7,103 nucleotides of DNA from JAXDLK01 sp034666665 (lineage in GTDB: Bacteria; Desulfobacterota; Binatia; JACPRU01), in contig JAXDLK010000058.1 of assembly GCA_034666665.1 (NCBI GenBank), forward strand, positions 1-7,103, given 5' to 3'. Position 1 is the first letter of the stretch; each line of letters begins with the position of its first letter. Below, piece by piece: positions 6,761 to 7,103 of the stretch. The notes below the pieces were generated by a model, which worked only from the letters and a program-made list of their open reading frames with translations, searched no databases and had not been told where the DNA came from. The translations under genes and the position numbers were made by a program.

Positions 6761-6776
6761 AGCAAGCGAAATGCCA
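6761..6776 (-). promoter_or_regulatory. Candidate sigma-54 (RpoN) -24/-12 promoter for the porin-urt operon
   Basis: The minus strand reads TGGCATTTCGCTTGCT. Against the consensus TGGCACG-N4-TTGCW it matches TGGCA at -24, TTGC plus T at -12, and has the exact GG-N10-GC spacing, with mismatches only at the CG after TGGCA. It points toward the porin gene. With the -12 C at 6762 the start site would be near 6750, giving a leader of about 103 bases. Nitrogen assimilation genes are classic RpoN/NtrC targets, so the biology fits. No clear canonical NtrC site was found upstream. A chance match or a shared repeat sequence cannot be ruled out. Confidence 0.6.
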
Positions 6777-6797
6777 TGCTGCGAGGATCTTCGTCGG

Positions 6798-6836
6798 CGG
6801 CGCGAAGCGCCAGGCCGCACGTGACGGCGCGAAGCG
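6798..6836. repeat. Pair of 12-base direct repeats
   Basis: CGGCGCGAAGCG occurs at 6798-6809 and again at 6825-6836, 27 bases apart start to start. The first copy is also part of the small palindrome GGCGC-GAA-GCGCC (6799-6811). A looser relative (GGCGCGCAAAGC) follows at 6867-6878. They lie between the candidate promoter and the inverted repeat further upstream. Function unknown. Confidence 0.45.
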
Positions 6837-6870
6837 AATCCGCGACGGCTTCCCCGTCCCGTACGAGGCG

Positions 6871-6899
6871 CGCAAAGCCAAGCGGCACAATGCTTTGCG
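6871..6899. repeat. 8-base inverted repeat, possible activator site upstream of the operon
   Basis: CGCAAAGC (6871-6878) and GCTTTGCG (6892-6899) are perfect reverse complements separated by 13 bases. The centre lies about 135 bases upstream of the predicted sigma-54 start site, where enhancer-binding proteins such as NtrC usually sit. It does not match the NtrC consensus (GCAC-N7-GTGC); the closest is a GCAC-N6-TTGC inside it. The regulator is therefore unknown. Confidence 0.4.
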
Positions 6900-6998
6900 G
6901 CGATGCGCGGAGACTCGCGGCGGTTCGTCGCGGCGGCTTTCTACCCGGCTCGAGATCGTCGCCGGGACGCTCAGCCGGCGGACCGGGGATCCGGGAGT

Positions 6999-7029
6999 GA
7001 CTGCGCGAGCTGCTGCTGTACGCGCAGTC
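6999..7029. repeat. 9-base inverted repeat near the right edge
   Basis: GACTGCGCG (6999-7007) and CGCGCAGTC (7021-7029) pair perfectly with a 13-base loop, AGCTGCTGCTGTA. There is no U-run on either strand next to it, so it is not a standard terminator. It may be a protein-binding dyad or the end structure of a neighbouring transcript beyond the window. Confidence 0.4.
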
Positions 7030-7103
7030 TACGACTACTCTGCTGCGGCGAACGCACCCTTGCGGCGCCGGGCAACCCGTCGATCAGCCGCCCGCCGTGG
7101 CGT

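Larger units (their letters stand above)
6648..7103. other. Gene-less regulatory region upstream of the porin-urt operon
   Basis: No convincing coding gene here. Plus-strand frame 1 is open from 6742 to the edge but has no ATG and no ribosome site, and its product is Arg/Ala-rich. The minus-strand frames that cover part of it need TTG or GTG starts without a ribosome site and run into the porin start region. The stretch holds the candidate sigma-54 promoter, two inverted repeats, the direct repeats and the leader hairpin listed separately. From 6900 to 6998 I see nothing recognisable. Confidence 0.6.

Noticed and set aside
6535..6890. Two minus-strand open frames upstream of and overlapping the porin start
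   Set aside because: They need GTG or TTG starts with no ribosome site, one overlaps the porin signal sequence in another frame, and the products show no recognised domain.
6883..6900. Sigma-54-like sequence on the plus strand (CGGCAC ... TTGC)
   Set aside because: Spacing between the GG and GC elements is 11 rather than 10 bases and the orientation points away from the operon.
1..7103. CRISPR array, tRNA or rRNA genes, insertion sequences
   Set aside because: No regularly spaced repeats, no cloverleaf or rRNA-like stretch and no transposase or terminal inverted repeats were seen.

Overview
The window is GC-rich, Gram-negative DNA carrying a nitrogen-scavenging operon for urea uptake, read entirely on the minus strand. 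In transcription order (right to left) it holds an outer-membrane porin, then urtA, urtB, urtC, urtD and the first two thirds of urtE, which runs off the left edge. Together these encode an outer-membrane entry channel, a periplasmic binding protein, two inner-membrane permeases and two cytoplasmic ATPases: a complete high-affinity urea ABC importer of the branched-chain amino-acid (HAAT) family with a dedicated porin. The porin, the signal peptides and a candidate sigma-54 promoter fit a proteobacterium or a related GC-rich diderm phylum. The sequence does not allow a closer placement.

Layout, right to left. 6648-7103 has no convincing gene. It holds a close match to a sigma-54 (RpoN) -24/-12 promoter at 6761-6776 pointing at the operon, an inverted repeat about 135 bases upstream of the predicted start site, a second inverted repeat near the right edge, a pair of 12-base direct repeats, and a GC-rich hairpin in the predicted leader. 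5406-6647 is the porin. 5316-5405 is a short intergenic stretch dominated by a long hairpin without a U-tract. 3993-5312 is urtA, 2374-3996 urtB, 1276-2367 urtC, 476-1279 urtD and 1-472 urtE.

The urt genes are packed tightly. urtA/urtB and urtC/urtD overlap through GTGA, urtB/urtC are 6 bases apart and urtD/urtE 3 bases apart. Three of the five urt genes start with GTG. This indicates one polycistronic message with translational coupling. A sigma-54 promoter would tie the operon to the NtrB/NtrC nitrogen-limitation response, which makes sense for urea uptake, but that link is inferred. I see no previously undescribed system. The least ordinary parts are the promoter region, the cysteine-bearing porin and its physical coupling to urtABCDE.
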